Shown here: one piece after another, positions 49,484-60,100 of the stretch
Layout of the letters: every line of letters starts with the position of its first letter
How positions within the stretch are numbered: the first letter of the stretch is position 1
Origin: Stentor roeselii
Taxonomy: Eukaryota > Ciliophora > Heterotrichea > Heterotrichida > Stentoridae
Assembly (NCBI GenBank): GCA_006503475.1
Contig: RSEH01000088.1
Location: forward strand, 96,382-160,381
DNA length: 64,000 nucleotides
Direction of reading: 5' to 3'
The notes under the pieces: generated by a model
The model's database searches: none
Told to the model about the DNA's origin: nothing
The model's input: only the letters and a program-made list of their open reading frames with translations
Made by a program: the position numbers and the translations under genes

Positions 49484-50229
49484 TAATTTTAACCTATAAT
49501 GTTAGGGTACCTTGCGCTATCTGGTTTGGAGAAGTGAACTTGTCATTAATTTCAAAGAATTTGGATAAATTATTAGCTTTTATCAGAAAATGATGAATTA
49601 CTTGATTTTTTATTTCAACTTAGAGAAGGAAAGGTTTTTAGTAAGGAAAGTTTTGGGTGATTAGAAAAATAGGTTTAAGGAATTGGATGTTTAGTTTGAG
49701 AAGATCTTTGTGAGTGAAAAGAGGAAAAGTTTGAAAAATGTTTGGAAATAGTTTTGGGTTTGATTAGGTTTCGATTATTGATGGGAATGAAGAAGAGTTT
49801 TATTTAAAAAAGGATGAGATGAGATGGAGGGAATGGATTTGATATGGGTGGTGATTTGGAAGAATAATTGAGGAAATAGTCGGTTTTTGGAAAAATGGAG
49901 TTTTGTGTTACTGGATATTATTGTTTTAGATATTTTATTGATTTTTTTTACTTGCATTCAGGATTTTTCTTATATGTGTTTTATGAATACTGAGGAAAAG
50001 ATAGATAACCTTATAATTTCAATATAGACTACCTTAATACTGTATTAAAATAAATAACTATGATGAATAGAAAAAAGGTAAACTCATCAATATCTAATAA
50101 AATCTCTCCACACCAAAAATCCACAAACATCAATCCAATCCTAAACCAAAACATTAAATCTTCCAATTCCCTTCAAAAATTCCTTAAAAATCCTCCATCC
50201 TCCATCCTTCCACCACCAATAAATCCAAT
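49484..50229. other. Divergent intergenic region
   Basis: 746 nt between the divergent acidic protein gene (-) and Qa-SNARE gene (+). G+T-rich at left, A+C-rich at right. A 69-codon open stretch at 50060-50269 overlaps the SNARE start in another frame and looks like a composition artefact. Confidence 0.6.
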
Positions 50230-50919
50230 ATGTCAACCTACAAAGCCTTACCCGGCACCGGTGAAGTAAACCTATCCCACATTTCAAAGACGCTAAAAGA
50301 AATGTCATCACTGATAAAAACCTTAAAAATCTGCACAAGTTCAACATACGATTCGACCTTACAAAGAATAAAGGTCCACGAAGCAGACCTAATCGACATC
50401 TTCGAAAATGGAAAGCCTTCAAAAGACCAAAAGGCTCAATTCCAGTCCTTATCTCGACAATTCGAAGAACTAAAAACAATTTTAAACGACCTCGAAGAAG
50501 CCTACGCAAGAAGAACAGTAAGAGAGTCAATTTACGCATCAACAGGTCTTGTGCAATACGACGAACTTGCCTATAAAAACGAAGAAGAAATAGACAGACA
50601 GCTTCTTCAAGAGAAGCATGAAGCAGCAGAGGAGATCCACAAGGACATCGTGAAATTGAATGAAATGTTTAAAGACGTCGCAGGGATGGTAAACGAGCAA
50701 GGTCAAGGTTTAGACAGAATGGACCAAAACCTTGAAGTAGCAGTAAAAAGTACAGACCAAGCAAATAAAGATCTAAATTCAGCTAAAGCTCATCAATTAA
50801 ATGCAAGAAAAAAAGCCTGTTATTTGACAGTCTTCGCAATTTTTATTATTTGTTTAGGTCTTATCTGGTGGTTCTTCCCAGGACTTCGAAGACTACTGAG
50901 ACAATTTTTACACTTTTAA
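50230..50919 (+). CDS. Qa-SNARE (syntaxin 7/12-like)
   Basis: 229 residues, tail-anchored. Residues about 15-105 are the N-terminal Habc-type helical bundle. The SNARE helix lies at about 138-198 (HKDIVKLNEMFKDVAGMVNEQGQGLDRMDQNL) with the zero-layer Gln in NEQGQGLD, as in syntaxins. The C-terminal membrane anchor is at about 203-222 (ACYLTVFAIFIICLGLIWWF). Qa-SNAREs form fusion complexes on target membranes, and the sequence around the SNARE helix is closest to endosomal/Pep12-type syntaxins, though the compartment is inferred. The ATG at 50230 gives a standard-length protein. It converges on the PLAC8 gene, with 30 nt between the stops. Confidence 0.9.
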   Translation: MSTYKALPGTGEVNLSHISKTLKEMSSLIKTLKICTSSTYDSTLQRIKVHEADLIDIFENGKPSKDQKAQFQSLSRQFEELKTILNDLEEAYARRTVRESIYASTGLVQYDELAYKNEEEIDRQLLQEKHEAAEEIHKDIVKLNEMFKDVAGMVNEQGQGLDRMDQNLEVAVKSTDQANKDLNSAKAHQLNARKKACYLTVFAIFIICLGLIWWFFPGLRRLLRQFLHF

Positions 50920-50949
50920 TAGGAATACTTTAATGATTAACTATTAGTC

Positions 50950-51327
50950 CTAACAAGCTCGCCTGGTGAAATGACATACAAAAAATCCGATTTCTCCTCT
51001 GTCGTGTTGGTCAATCGTCTCTATGTACTCCTGTGTCACTGCGCAACAAGGACAATAACACCAGAAGCAAATGTCGAGAATGACTGGGTCTTTGATAAGA
51101 AGACTTTCTCTTAACTGAACACGGTTTATTATGCAACCTAACAATGGTACAAAGGTACTCAATAAGCATGCCAAGGTACTTGCTTTCTTTTTCGCTTTTT
51201 CATCACCTTTCTTAGCAATATAAGCATTCGTGCATTGTGTTATGCAGATCCCGCCAGGTAAAAAGGTAAATAAAAATGTTTTGCAGTTTTTACTGCAAGA
51301 AAAAAGTAAAATGTTCCAACCTCCCAT
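50950..51327 (-). CDS. PLAC8-family cysteine-rich membrane protein
   Basis: 125 residues with the PLAC8 pattern: an N-terminal Cys pair region (LLFSCSKNCKTFLFTFLPGGICITQC), a hydrophobic stretch, and the C-terminal DICFWCYCPCCAVTQEYIE, which contains the family's CxCxxCxxxQ core. PLAC8 proteins sit in the plasma membrane and affect metal or calcium transport and organ or cell size in plants and fungi; the role here is unknown. It lies between the convergent Qa-SNARE gene (30 nt) and kinesin-14 (41 nt from its stop, same strand). Confidence 0.88.
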   Translation of the reverse strand: MGGWNILLFSCSKNCKTFLFTFLPGGICITQCTNAYIAKKGDEKAKKKASTLACLLSTFVPLLGCIINRVQLRESLLIKDPVILDICFWCYCPCCAVTQEYIETIDQHDRGEIGFFVCHFTRRAC

Positions 51328-51368
51328 ATTAAAATTATAAATCTATATTCAAGTTAACCTTTAAACAA

Positions 51369-52916
51369 TTACTCTAAAGTACAAGCATTTACCTTCTGAG
51401 CAAATTCTAAAGAATTTAAAGTTTCTTTAAAATTTTCATGTAAAGGTGAAACATTTACAAACATCAAAGTTTTTCCATCACCTCCTAAACAGTTCTGTAA
51501 AATACTTGTCAAAATAGAGTTTCGATAAGGAATATATTTATCTTTCTTCACCAATGCTTGAATCACAGTTCCAAGAGCACTGAGACTTTTATTAATAGCT
51601 TTCGTTTCTTCAAGTCTTTCTCCAGAAACTTTCGATTTTTTCAGTCTTTCACTTCCGGCGAGGTCGATCATGTTAAGGACTCCAAAAACTTCTTCTGAGT
51701 CTTTTTCACCTCGAATTTCGACTTTAAAGAGAAAATGAGATCTGGATGAATGAAGGTTTGATTCAGTTTCTGCCTCTGCACGTGACTTTCGAGCTCTTTG
51801 AAGAAGAGGTGAAAGTTCTTCGTAACTGAAAATTGGGACTGAAAGAGGAGTCATCATTGAAGTGCTGAAACCTGTCAGGACTTTACGGTTGTCGAAAAGG
51901 TCTCGGACTTTTTTGTTGTAGATCTCGATTGCGCTGGCTTTGAAGGAAAAAATCCATCCTAGGTCTTTTAGCTTCTTTTGGGAGGAAAACATTAACTCGA
52001 CGGACTTTTGGATTATGCCTTTTTCTGCTTGGTTTGATGGACCTTCCATTGTGTAGGTCTTTCCGGAACCGGTTTGGCCGTATGCGAAAATGCAGACTTT
52101 ATAACCATCCAAGGCACTCTGAACAAGTTGTGAAATTTCATCAAAAACATCAGAATTCGTAGCAGTCGGTGGAAAAACCCAGTCAAAAAAGAACTTACAA
52201 GGTTTATCCAATTTAAAAACCGTGATAGCCCGATCAGAAATTTCAAACCTAGCAAGTGCGCGATTTCTATCACAATCCAAAACAGGTCTAATCTTACAAA
52301 AAACTCTAATATTTCCCTTAAGTTCCTGCAAGGTATTATTAAGTCTTTTAATTTCATGATAAGCTTCATCCCTTTTCCTATGATACTCAAAAATCGACTT
52401 TTGATAAGCTTCAAAAATATCATCAAAAATATTTTCCTTCTCTTCCAACTCTCTATGAAAATTTTTCAATTTATTCATTTCTTTATTCAAATTTTCAAGA
52501 AATTCTTCTTTTTTTTCCCTTTCTCGAATTGCTTGATTTTTCTTCTGAATCAGTTCTTTTTGAGACTTTTCAAGGTCCAGCAGGTCTTCATCAAGTAACT
52601 CGATTCGCCCTCTTGCTTCAGAATTTTCTGATCGAAGCTTTGCAAGGACCTGGGTCAGTTCGGCTTGGCGCTTTAAACGAATTGATTCAAGTTCATGATT
52701 TTCTTCAGTTTTTCGCTCGATTTGATCGTTTGTTGAATGAAGTGCATCTTTTAATGATGATCTTTCTTTTGAGAGATTTATTAGTTTGTTCTCGCTTAGG
52801 GAATGAAGGTCGTTTAATGATTTCAGGAAATGGTCAAGTTCTTGCATTATTGGGTCGATTGGCTTTTTGTTTGAAAAAATTGGGTTTGATTTTCTTGGCG
52901 GGATTGAAAAGTCCAT
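51369..52916 (-). CDS. Kinesin-14-like C-terminal motor
   Basis: 515 residues. A short tail (1-25) and a coiled coil (about 30-190) precede the family neck-motor junction EIKRLNNTLQELKGNIRVFCKIRPVL, and the motor occupies about 205-515 at the C-terminus, the layout of minus-end-directed kinesin-14. Motor motifs: [66 protein letters not shown] and YIPYRNSILTSILQNCLGGD. The tail is much shorter than in Ncd/HSET and lacks an obvious microtubule-binding basic domain. Likely roles are spindle or minus-end transport. It is intronless as read; an intron without a stop would not be seen. Confidence 0.92.
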   Translation of the reverse strand: MDFSIPPRKSNPIFSNKKPIDPIMQELDHFLKSLNDLHSLSENKLINLSKERSSLKDALHSTNDQIERKTEENHELESIRLKRQAELTQVLAKLRSENSEARGRIELLDEDLLDLEKSQKELIQKKNQAIREREKKEEFLENLNKEMNKLKNFHRELEEKENIFDDIFEAYQKSIFEYHRKRDEAYHEIKRLNNTLQELKGNIRVFCKIRPVLDCDRNRALARFEISDRAITVFKLDKPCKFFFDWVFPPTATNSDVFDEISQLVQSALDGYKVCIFAYGQTGSGKTYTMEGPSNQAEKGIIQKSVELMFSSQKKLKDLGWIFSFKASAIEIYNKKVRDLFDNRKVLTGFSTSMMTPLSVPIFSYEELSPLLQRARKSRAEAETESNLHSSRSHFLFKVEIRGEKDSEEVFGVLNMIDLAGSERLKKSKVSGERLEETKAINKSLSALGTVIQALVKKDKYIPYRNSILTSILQNCLGGDGKTLMFVNVSPLHENFKETLNSLEFAQKVNACTLE

Positions 52917-54126
52917 TTTATTTGGTTAGGAGATGTGAAGGATGATGATTTTTTTTTGGGTTTTTAGGATTTTAGGGGGTTTTATGGTGATTGGTTGTAT
53001 TTTTATGGAAATTAGGGGATTTTTTTTATTTAAAGATATGATTTGTTATTAATGTTAAGAAAGTGAGTCAAATTTTTAAATTTTTATTAACTTTACAAAG
53101 TGACTTAAATAAGACTATTTGTTCAACCAAGTTAAAGTAGAAGTATCCAGAACTACAATTCCAATCACATATTTTATTGCTAAGAATTAATTATAACAAA
53201 AGTGCGTCATAGTAAAATTCATTAGTTATTTTAGAATATTATTATAATAAAGTATATTAAATATTCATTAATACTTTATTTTTATCTTTTATTCAATCAA
53301 TTTATCAAAAAATAATTATGCAGCAAATTTTAAAAATTGCATTACTTAACATATCTATTACTTAAAAAACTCAATACTCACTTCAGTTTGATATTATTTA
53401 TAAGTTTTATTATATAGAGTTGGATAATTCATAATTGAATACTTAAAAATTTTGGTTTTAGTTGATGATTTAGAGCTTTCTTGAGATAATTACAATTGTT
53501 TCATTGAAACAATAAAAATTTTAATATATTTTTAAATATTAAAAAATCTAAAATTAAAATTTGAACAAAAAAAATGATAATTTATGATCAACATTTTATT
53601 ATAATTCCTGATAAACAATCCTCATTATAAAAGATAGAATTTGATTTTATTATATTTTTTTTAAATTGGTTTTAATAAAAATGATAATTAAAAGCAGATC
53701 AAGTGATTTCAGATATGATACTTAAACAAATTAAGGTTAAATCTATATAAATTATCTTTTCAAATTTAAATAGTAATCTTTATTATAAATACGAAATTAA
53801 TTAATCATTAAATTATACTCAATATAATTAGATCTAATAATTAAAAATAATTAAATAAATTTATTTTACATTATGTTTTTCACTATTATGAATTTCTTAT
53901 TTAAAGCAGTATACAACGACCCAAGGATAAATTTTTCTCTTCTAATGCCTTTAAAACTAAATTTAATTTAAAAATATTATTCAATATAACTGAAATTGTC
54001 CATATTGACAAAGTGAAAAGTAAAATAAATTTCAATATTTTAAATAAAACCACTAAAAGTACTTCTCCAAACAATAACCATTCTACTAAACATTATAAGC
54101 CAAGAGCACTCCTAAACTAAATTAAT
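52917..54126. other. A+T-rich intergenic region
   Basis: 1.2 kb with very high A+T, between the start of kinesin-14 and the stop of the WD40-channel gene. Long A/T runs, no ORF and no RNA gene recognised. Confidence 0.6.
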
Positions 54127-57100
54127 CTAATTATTATCACTCTTACCAGCAAGTGCAGTTAGAATTTTCTTAACATCATCTCCAAGTTCTTCTACTTTTT
54201 TCCCAATATCATCAATTTTCCCCTGTAAACTTTTTATATCATTTCCACAATTTTCAATTTTTCCTTCAACTTTTTGATAAGTTTCTTGATTGAGTTTAGA
54301 AAAATTATTCAATTGATTTTTTATCTCATTTTCTTGTTTTTCGACAACTAAACTGAGGTCTTTAATCTGTTTATCCAATTTTTCTATTTTTTCATCATTT
54401 TCTTCAGAGCTATCATCAACAGAATTATAAGTCATGACCTGAAAATAACTTAAAATCGGATTTCGATCAACCCAAAACATCAATTTTTGAATTTCAAGTA
54501 CAACTGATATTCTTTCAGTATAATCAATAATTTCTCTATCAGTTTGGAAGTTAGCAAAAGATTCACTAAGAATAGAAATAAGAAGGTTGAACATTAAAAT
54601 CACATTAATAACCGTTGCTAAGATATAAGCAAATGTTTCAAAAGACGGTGCAAACTCATCCTTTGCCTCAAAAGTCCCAAAGTTAAGTAAATAAGAATCC
54701 ATCCACAACGACCGAAATTCGAAATTTTTTTCTTTTCTTGAAACTTCGAACATGACTCCAAAAGTAATGATCGAATAAGTCAAAATCACTAAAAAGTAAA
54801 GCATGTCGCTTATTGCTCGAATTATCAGTTTTACGTAATAACGAGTACCTGAAAATAGTCGAAAACCTGTCAGTCCTCGAGTGAAGTTTATTAAAGCCAC
54901 AACCCATTCGAGGTTGTTGTAGTCGACTTCTGGGGTTTGAATGCGAAGGACTATCCATAGAATTGTTGTTGAGAGTCTCAGGATGTCGATGTAGTTCCAG
55001 AAGTCTTTTAAGTAATTTAGTTTTTCTTCTAAAAATTGAATCACTTCCCAGAGGAAAAGCCAGAAGTTCACAAAGAGGAAAATGTAGAGAATGTATGATG
55101 AGGTTATGTCTGCTTGGGAGAAGAGGATTACTAGTAGTATTAGGTTGATGAATATCAGGAAGGTATACCCAGAAGTCCAGAAAATTAACTCATCCCAATG
55201 TTTTCTGACCACAAACTTAACAAAAGGAGTATTAAAAATCTGCCGATTCGAACATTCACTGATTGACTTCAAAAATTCAATAGTTGCAGTTGACCCAGGG
55301 TTAAATGGTATTTTAAAAGGAGTGTAATTAATGACAACTGGAATTTTTTCATCATCATCTGAAGTGCTTGGATTGAAATCTTGTGCAACGGGCATGAAAT
55401 TGTCAGAATAAAAAAAATGAGGCAAATTTTTCATCTTTTCGAATTGGACAGGACTTTTGATAAAGAATTGACCTATTAATAAATGGAGGATCTTAGAGGA
55501 GTTGCTGATTATTACTGGTAAATCATTGCTTATCGCGGAAAATGAAGTTGTTAGCCTTGAAGAATCTGATTGATTTGGTAAGTCTATTAAAAACCTCAAA
55601 ACAGTATCTACACAACCTTGATTCTGTCGCTGAATTCCATAAAATAAAGGAGACTTTCCAAAAAAATCAGCTGTTAAGTTCAAGTTTTCATCATTCATTC
55701 TTTCGATACTCTGAGCATCCCCTTTATAGCACAGAATATGCAATACAGAATAAGAGAATCTGCTAAATAAGATCTGATTTGTTTCTAGTTTCAGATTTAC
55801 AAAAGCATTTCCAGCAATACTATCAATTAGATTGTAGAATAAAATCAAATTTTGATAGTATGGGTCGAAAGTTTCAGATATTCCGATTTGATTTAATCTG
55901 ACTACTTCATTATTTTTTTTCTTATCGATTGATTCGCAATGACCATATTTGTAATTAAGTAAAATTTTTTCATCTTCTGTCTTAATAACAACATTATATT
56001 TCTGACTGGTAGTTTTCATAGAATCTTGATCAATCAAATCATTCAATCTCCAAATTTTTAAAGCTCTATCCTTAGCTGCACTGATTAAGAAAGAATTAGC
56101 AAAAACAGCTAAATCTTGAAAAGGTTTTTCAGAGCTATCAAGTGAATGTTCAACAACTCTTTTTTTCAAGTCCCAAATATTAATAACACAGTCAGACCCT
56201 GCACTAATTATTTTAGTCTTATCTTCTGTTAACGCTAAAGAATTAACAGAACCTTCATGACCATTTAATGTAAAATCTTCTCTTTTTTTCTGAATACTCC
56301 AAACTTTTATAAGAGAATCTTGACCTCCTGATATGAAACTATTTTGATTTAATATGGCCAAACTCAAAACACCTTCAGTGTGACCTGAAAAAATTGTTGG
56401 ATTCGGCTTGATTATGTTGGAATCTTGGTTTTTATCGGAAAGGTCCCAAAGTTTTATCACGTTTTCTTGGGATGAGCTCAGAAGTTTTAACTCTGCCCCT
56501 GGAAGTAATTTTAAACAGTTTATGCAAGACTTTGAAATTTCATATTTGATTATCTCGACTTTTTTGGTGAGAGATGAGATTTTAACGTTACCATTATCAT
56601 GACCTGTCAATACCCGATCATTATCAGGCAAAATAACTAATGACTTGATCGGTAATTTCAAGGGAATCGATAATTTAAAGGAATAATCATGAGTTGAATG
56701 AACTCTTAAATTTTCATCTAGAGAACCAGAGACCAGCCATTGTTTTTCACTACATATCCCAAGACAAGTTACGGTTTTAATATGTCCTAAAATACAGGCA
56801 AGTTCTTTCTTTTCCTTGAAGTTAAATACATTAATAGTGCTAGAATCAGATCCTGTAAATACCTTTTCACCTCGATCATCAATGAGAATGCACATAATGA
56901 CTCCAGATGTTGGTCTGAGACATTTTTTAGAACTGTTTTCACTCCTCAAATCCCAGGAAATAATCACCTTGTCGAGTGAAGAACTATAAAGAGTATTTCC
57001 ATGACTGGATAAACAAAGATTTGTGATTTTATCAATATGGGTTTTTTCTAAAGATTTTGGGTTTTTCATATCAGGTAATGAATATTCGTGAATATCACCA

Positions 57101-60100
57101 GAGTTATTCCCTATAAAAACTGATTTTTCATCTTTTGATAAGCAAACAGTGCTAGCCTCATCTTTCAATTCAGTTAAATCATTTGCTTTTATTTCTTTTT
57201 TTTCACCAAACTCAATTGTACAAAGTTTAACTTTTTTATTGTCAGATATCGAAATTAACTGATCTGAATTTGATAAAATTAAGAGAAATGATACAGAATC
57301 ATTTTGCTTTGTTGATATTATTTTGGACTTGCTTTCTATGTCCCATTTATTGATGAAGTAGTCTTTTGAACAAGAAAACAAGAAATTCTCTTCATGTGAA
57401 AATTTTAAGTCATTTATTTCTTTCGTATGTCCTAATAAAGTTATTGTTTTCGGGGATTTGTTTATTTTTTCTGATAAGAAAGACTCTGAAAAACGCCAGA
57501 TGCTTATTGAAAAGTCTTTCATTGCTGATGCTAGGAATAGGTTATGATTGGATAATACTATTGGACTTGTGCTGTTTTTACTTTCAGGAATTTCAATTGT
57601 TTCCTTGTTTTTTTGATTAATTGCTCCTACTAAGGTTATTGACGAGTTGGTTGCAGCTGTTACTAAAAATTTTGAATCTTTGGAGTAGAGAAGACCTGTT
57701 ATCGGTTCCTCTCCATGTATATTAATTGTATCTAAAAACTTTGAAGTTGCGAAATCATAAACCCTGATAGCTCCCTTATCATACCCAGTCGCCAAATACT
57801 TGGAATCCCCAGATAAAACTAAATGAGTAGGAGTATCAGTCCTCCATCTAAAAGAATAAAATTCTTTCTTTTCTTTTAAAGGCCAAGTTTTAATGATTTT
57901 ATCATCAGATATCGAAAACAGAACTCGATTAAAAACCTGCAAAAATGAGATTTTTTCAGAATGACCCTCTAATTTACACATAAAATCTCGTGAAATAGTT
58001 GAATAGACTCCGATAAACCCAGTTGAAGACCCTGCAAATAAGAAATTTTCATCTTCTGATAAAGCAAGTGCTGAGATTTCTGGCTGTTCGTTTAGTATTT
58101 TTAATTGACTTTGGTCTTCTATCTTCCAGAACCTCACTGTTCCATAGGATGACCCGCTGGCTAAAAATTGTCCTTCTGAGTAAAGTATTATTTTGGATGT
58201 ACTGTCATAACCATTTGAGAATAAAACTGGAAGGTCATTTGATTCTAGTTTCCAGAATGCAATGTCATCTCCAGCTACACAAAAAACATGAGTGTTACTT
58301 AATTTTACGTCTTTCACATATGAATATGGGTTATTATATGTATGGCTTTGATTTGTTTTGAGTTCACCAGTTACAACTACTCCATCAGAACATCCAGTTG
58401 CATAAATTCCGTTAAGACAGTCAATATAATCAACCCGCCCACTATGATTAAAGCAATTATTTATCAATTTTTTTTCAGTAGTCGAATAAACTGCAATAGC
58501 TCCATTTTCCATTCCAATAACAATAAGTTCCTCATCATACATAAAGACGCTGGTGATCTCTTCACAGTATCCATATATTAAAAGTTCTTGGCTTTTAGTA
58601 TTCATATCCCACATCTTGCAGCAATTTTGTGAAACTGAAACAAAATAATTTTCAAAATGATCCAAATAATGAATATCGTCACCATGAGCATTAATTGAAC
58701 TTATCTCTTTTTCATCATTTATATTCCAGAAGACTATTCGGCCATCAACTCCAAAAATCAAGGTGCTATCATCGAAAAGTTCTAAAGAAGTAAAGTAAAA
58801 ATCAATTGATTCTGATATTTTTTTAGGTGATTTTTCTGATAAGCTGATTTTGTAAATATCTCTCTCATCAGTCATGATTACAAGAAATTCTTCGTTTTGG
58901 GAGAGTAACATGAATTCTATGGAAGATTGAAGATCGGAGTTTGAATAAAGAATTTGTTTATTAGGAAGGCTCCAGAAAATAAATTTTCCATTTTCATGTC
59001 CTGATATTAACATTGAATCATCAGATTTGAGAATCAGTGATTTGATCAAGCCTTCATTTCTATCCGAAAAAGAATCAATTAGTTGTAAGTTAACTGGATC
59101 GATTTGATTTATTTCTGTCGAATTTGTATAGTAAAGGAATTTATCATCTGATGAAAGTTTAATTATAGGATCGTTTCCTTCAAATTGATATTTCTCTTTT
59201 ATTCTTTCTTTTGTTGATAAGTCATACTTATACAAGTAAGATTCACCAGCTGCGTAAAGATATTTCGATTCTTCACTAGAGGCAAAGGAAAGCAACATTT
59301 CTTCAGCTTTCAACTCACTACTGATGGCATTTTCATCCAAATCGAACAAGGTCAGTTTGAATCTTGTCTTATCCGCGTTACTATTTCTATCACTTTTACT
59401 TTTCTTAGATGATTCATGATCATCTGATGCTCTATCTTCCAATTCTTTATCTTCTGAATTACTATCATGTTTTGAACTTTTTTCATCGTTTTCTCCAATT
59501 TGTGAATCATTTTCTCCATAGTTGATTTGATCTTCATCATCATCACTTTGTCCATACTGATCAGAATAAGAGTAATTTGAATCAAAGTCATAGTCGTATT
59601 CATAATCTTCTATCATTTCACTCTCTTCTTCTTGATCTCCACTCTCTAAAACAATGATTAAATATTTACCGTCTTTAGTTAAAAATGAATTCTGAACCTC
59701 AAAGTTTTTAGGATTATATCGATGAACTTGTCTGTTTTCATTGATTTTAAAGACATTGACCCTGTCTTGGTCATCAATTGCGACAAGTGTCCCTATCTTC
59801 TTATTAATATTCATAAATTTAGTATTTTCAGGTACTTTTAATGAACATTTCGTATCTCTCACTTGTTCCTTTTGAATAAATTTAATAGTTCTATCATTTG
59901 AGCATGTAATGAAGTACTTGTAATCATGAGTGACTAAAATTTCATTGATAGTATCATGATGATGCAAAAATACATTTTCTTGAAGATCTTTCATTGTTTG
60001 ATCTTTCGATTCTACATCTTTTTCTTTTGAATTTAGAAGAATAATTTTTTTGGACTGGCAAGCACAGATCACCATTTGTCCTTTGTTGGTATACGCTACA

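Noticed and set aside
50060-50269. 69-codon ORF upstream of the Qa-SNARE
   Set aside because: It overlaps the SNARE start in another frame and its Asn/Pro/Lys composition is what C+A-rich DNA gives by chance.
52013-52426. 137-codon minus-strand ORF in a second frame of kinesin-14
   Set aside because: Lies within conserved motor sequence in another frame; the conserved frame carries the P-loop and neck motifs.
2564-52916. Functional kinesin gene cluster (three kinesins in 50 kb)
   Set aside because: They belong to three different classes (1, 13, 14), lie far apart among unrelated genes, and show no shared duplication; probably coincidence in a kinesin-rich genome.
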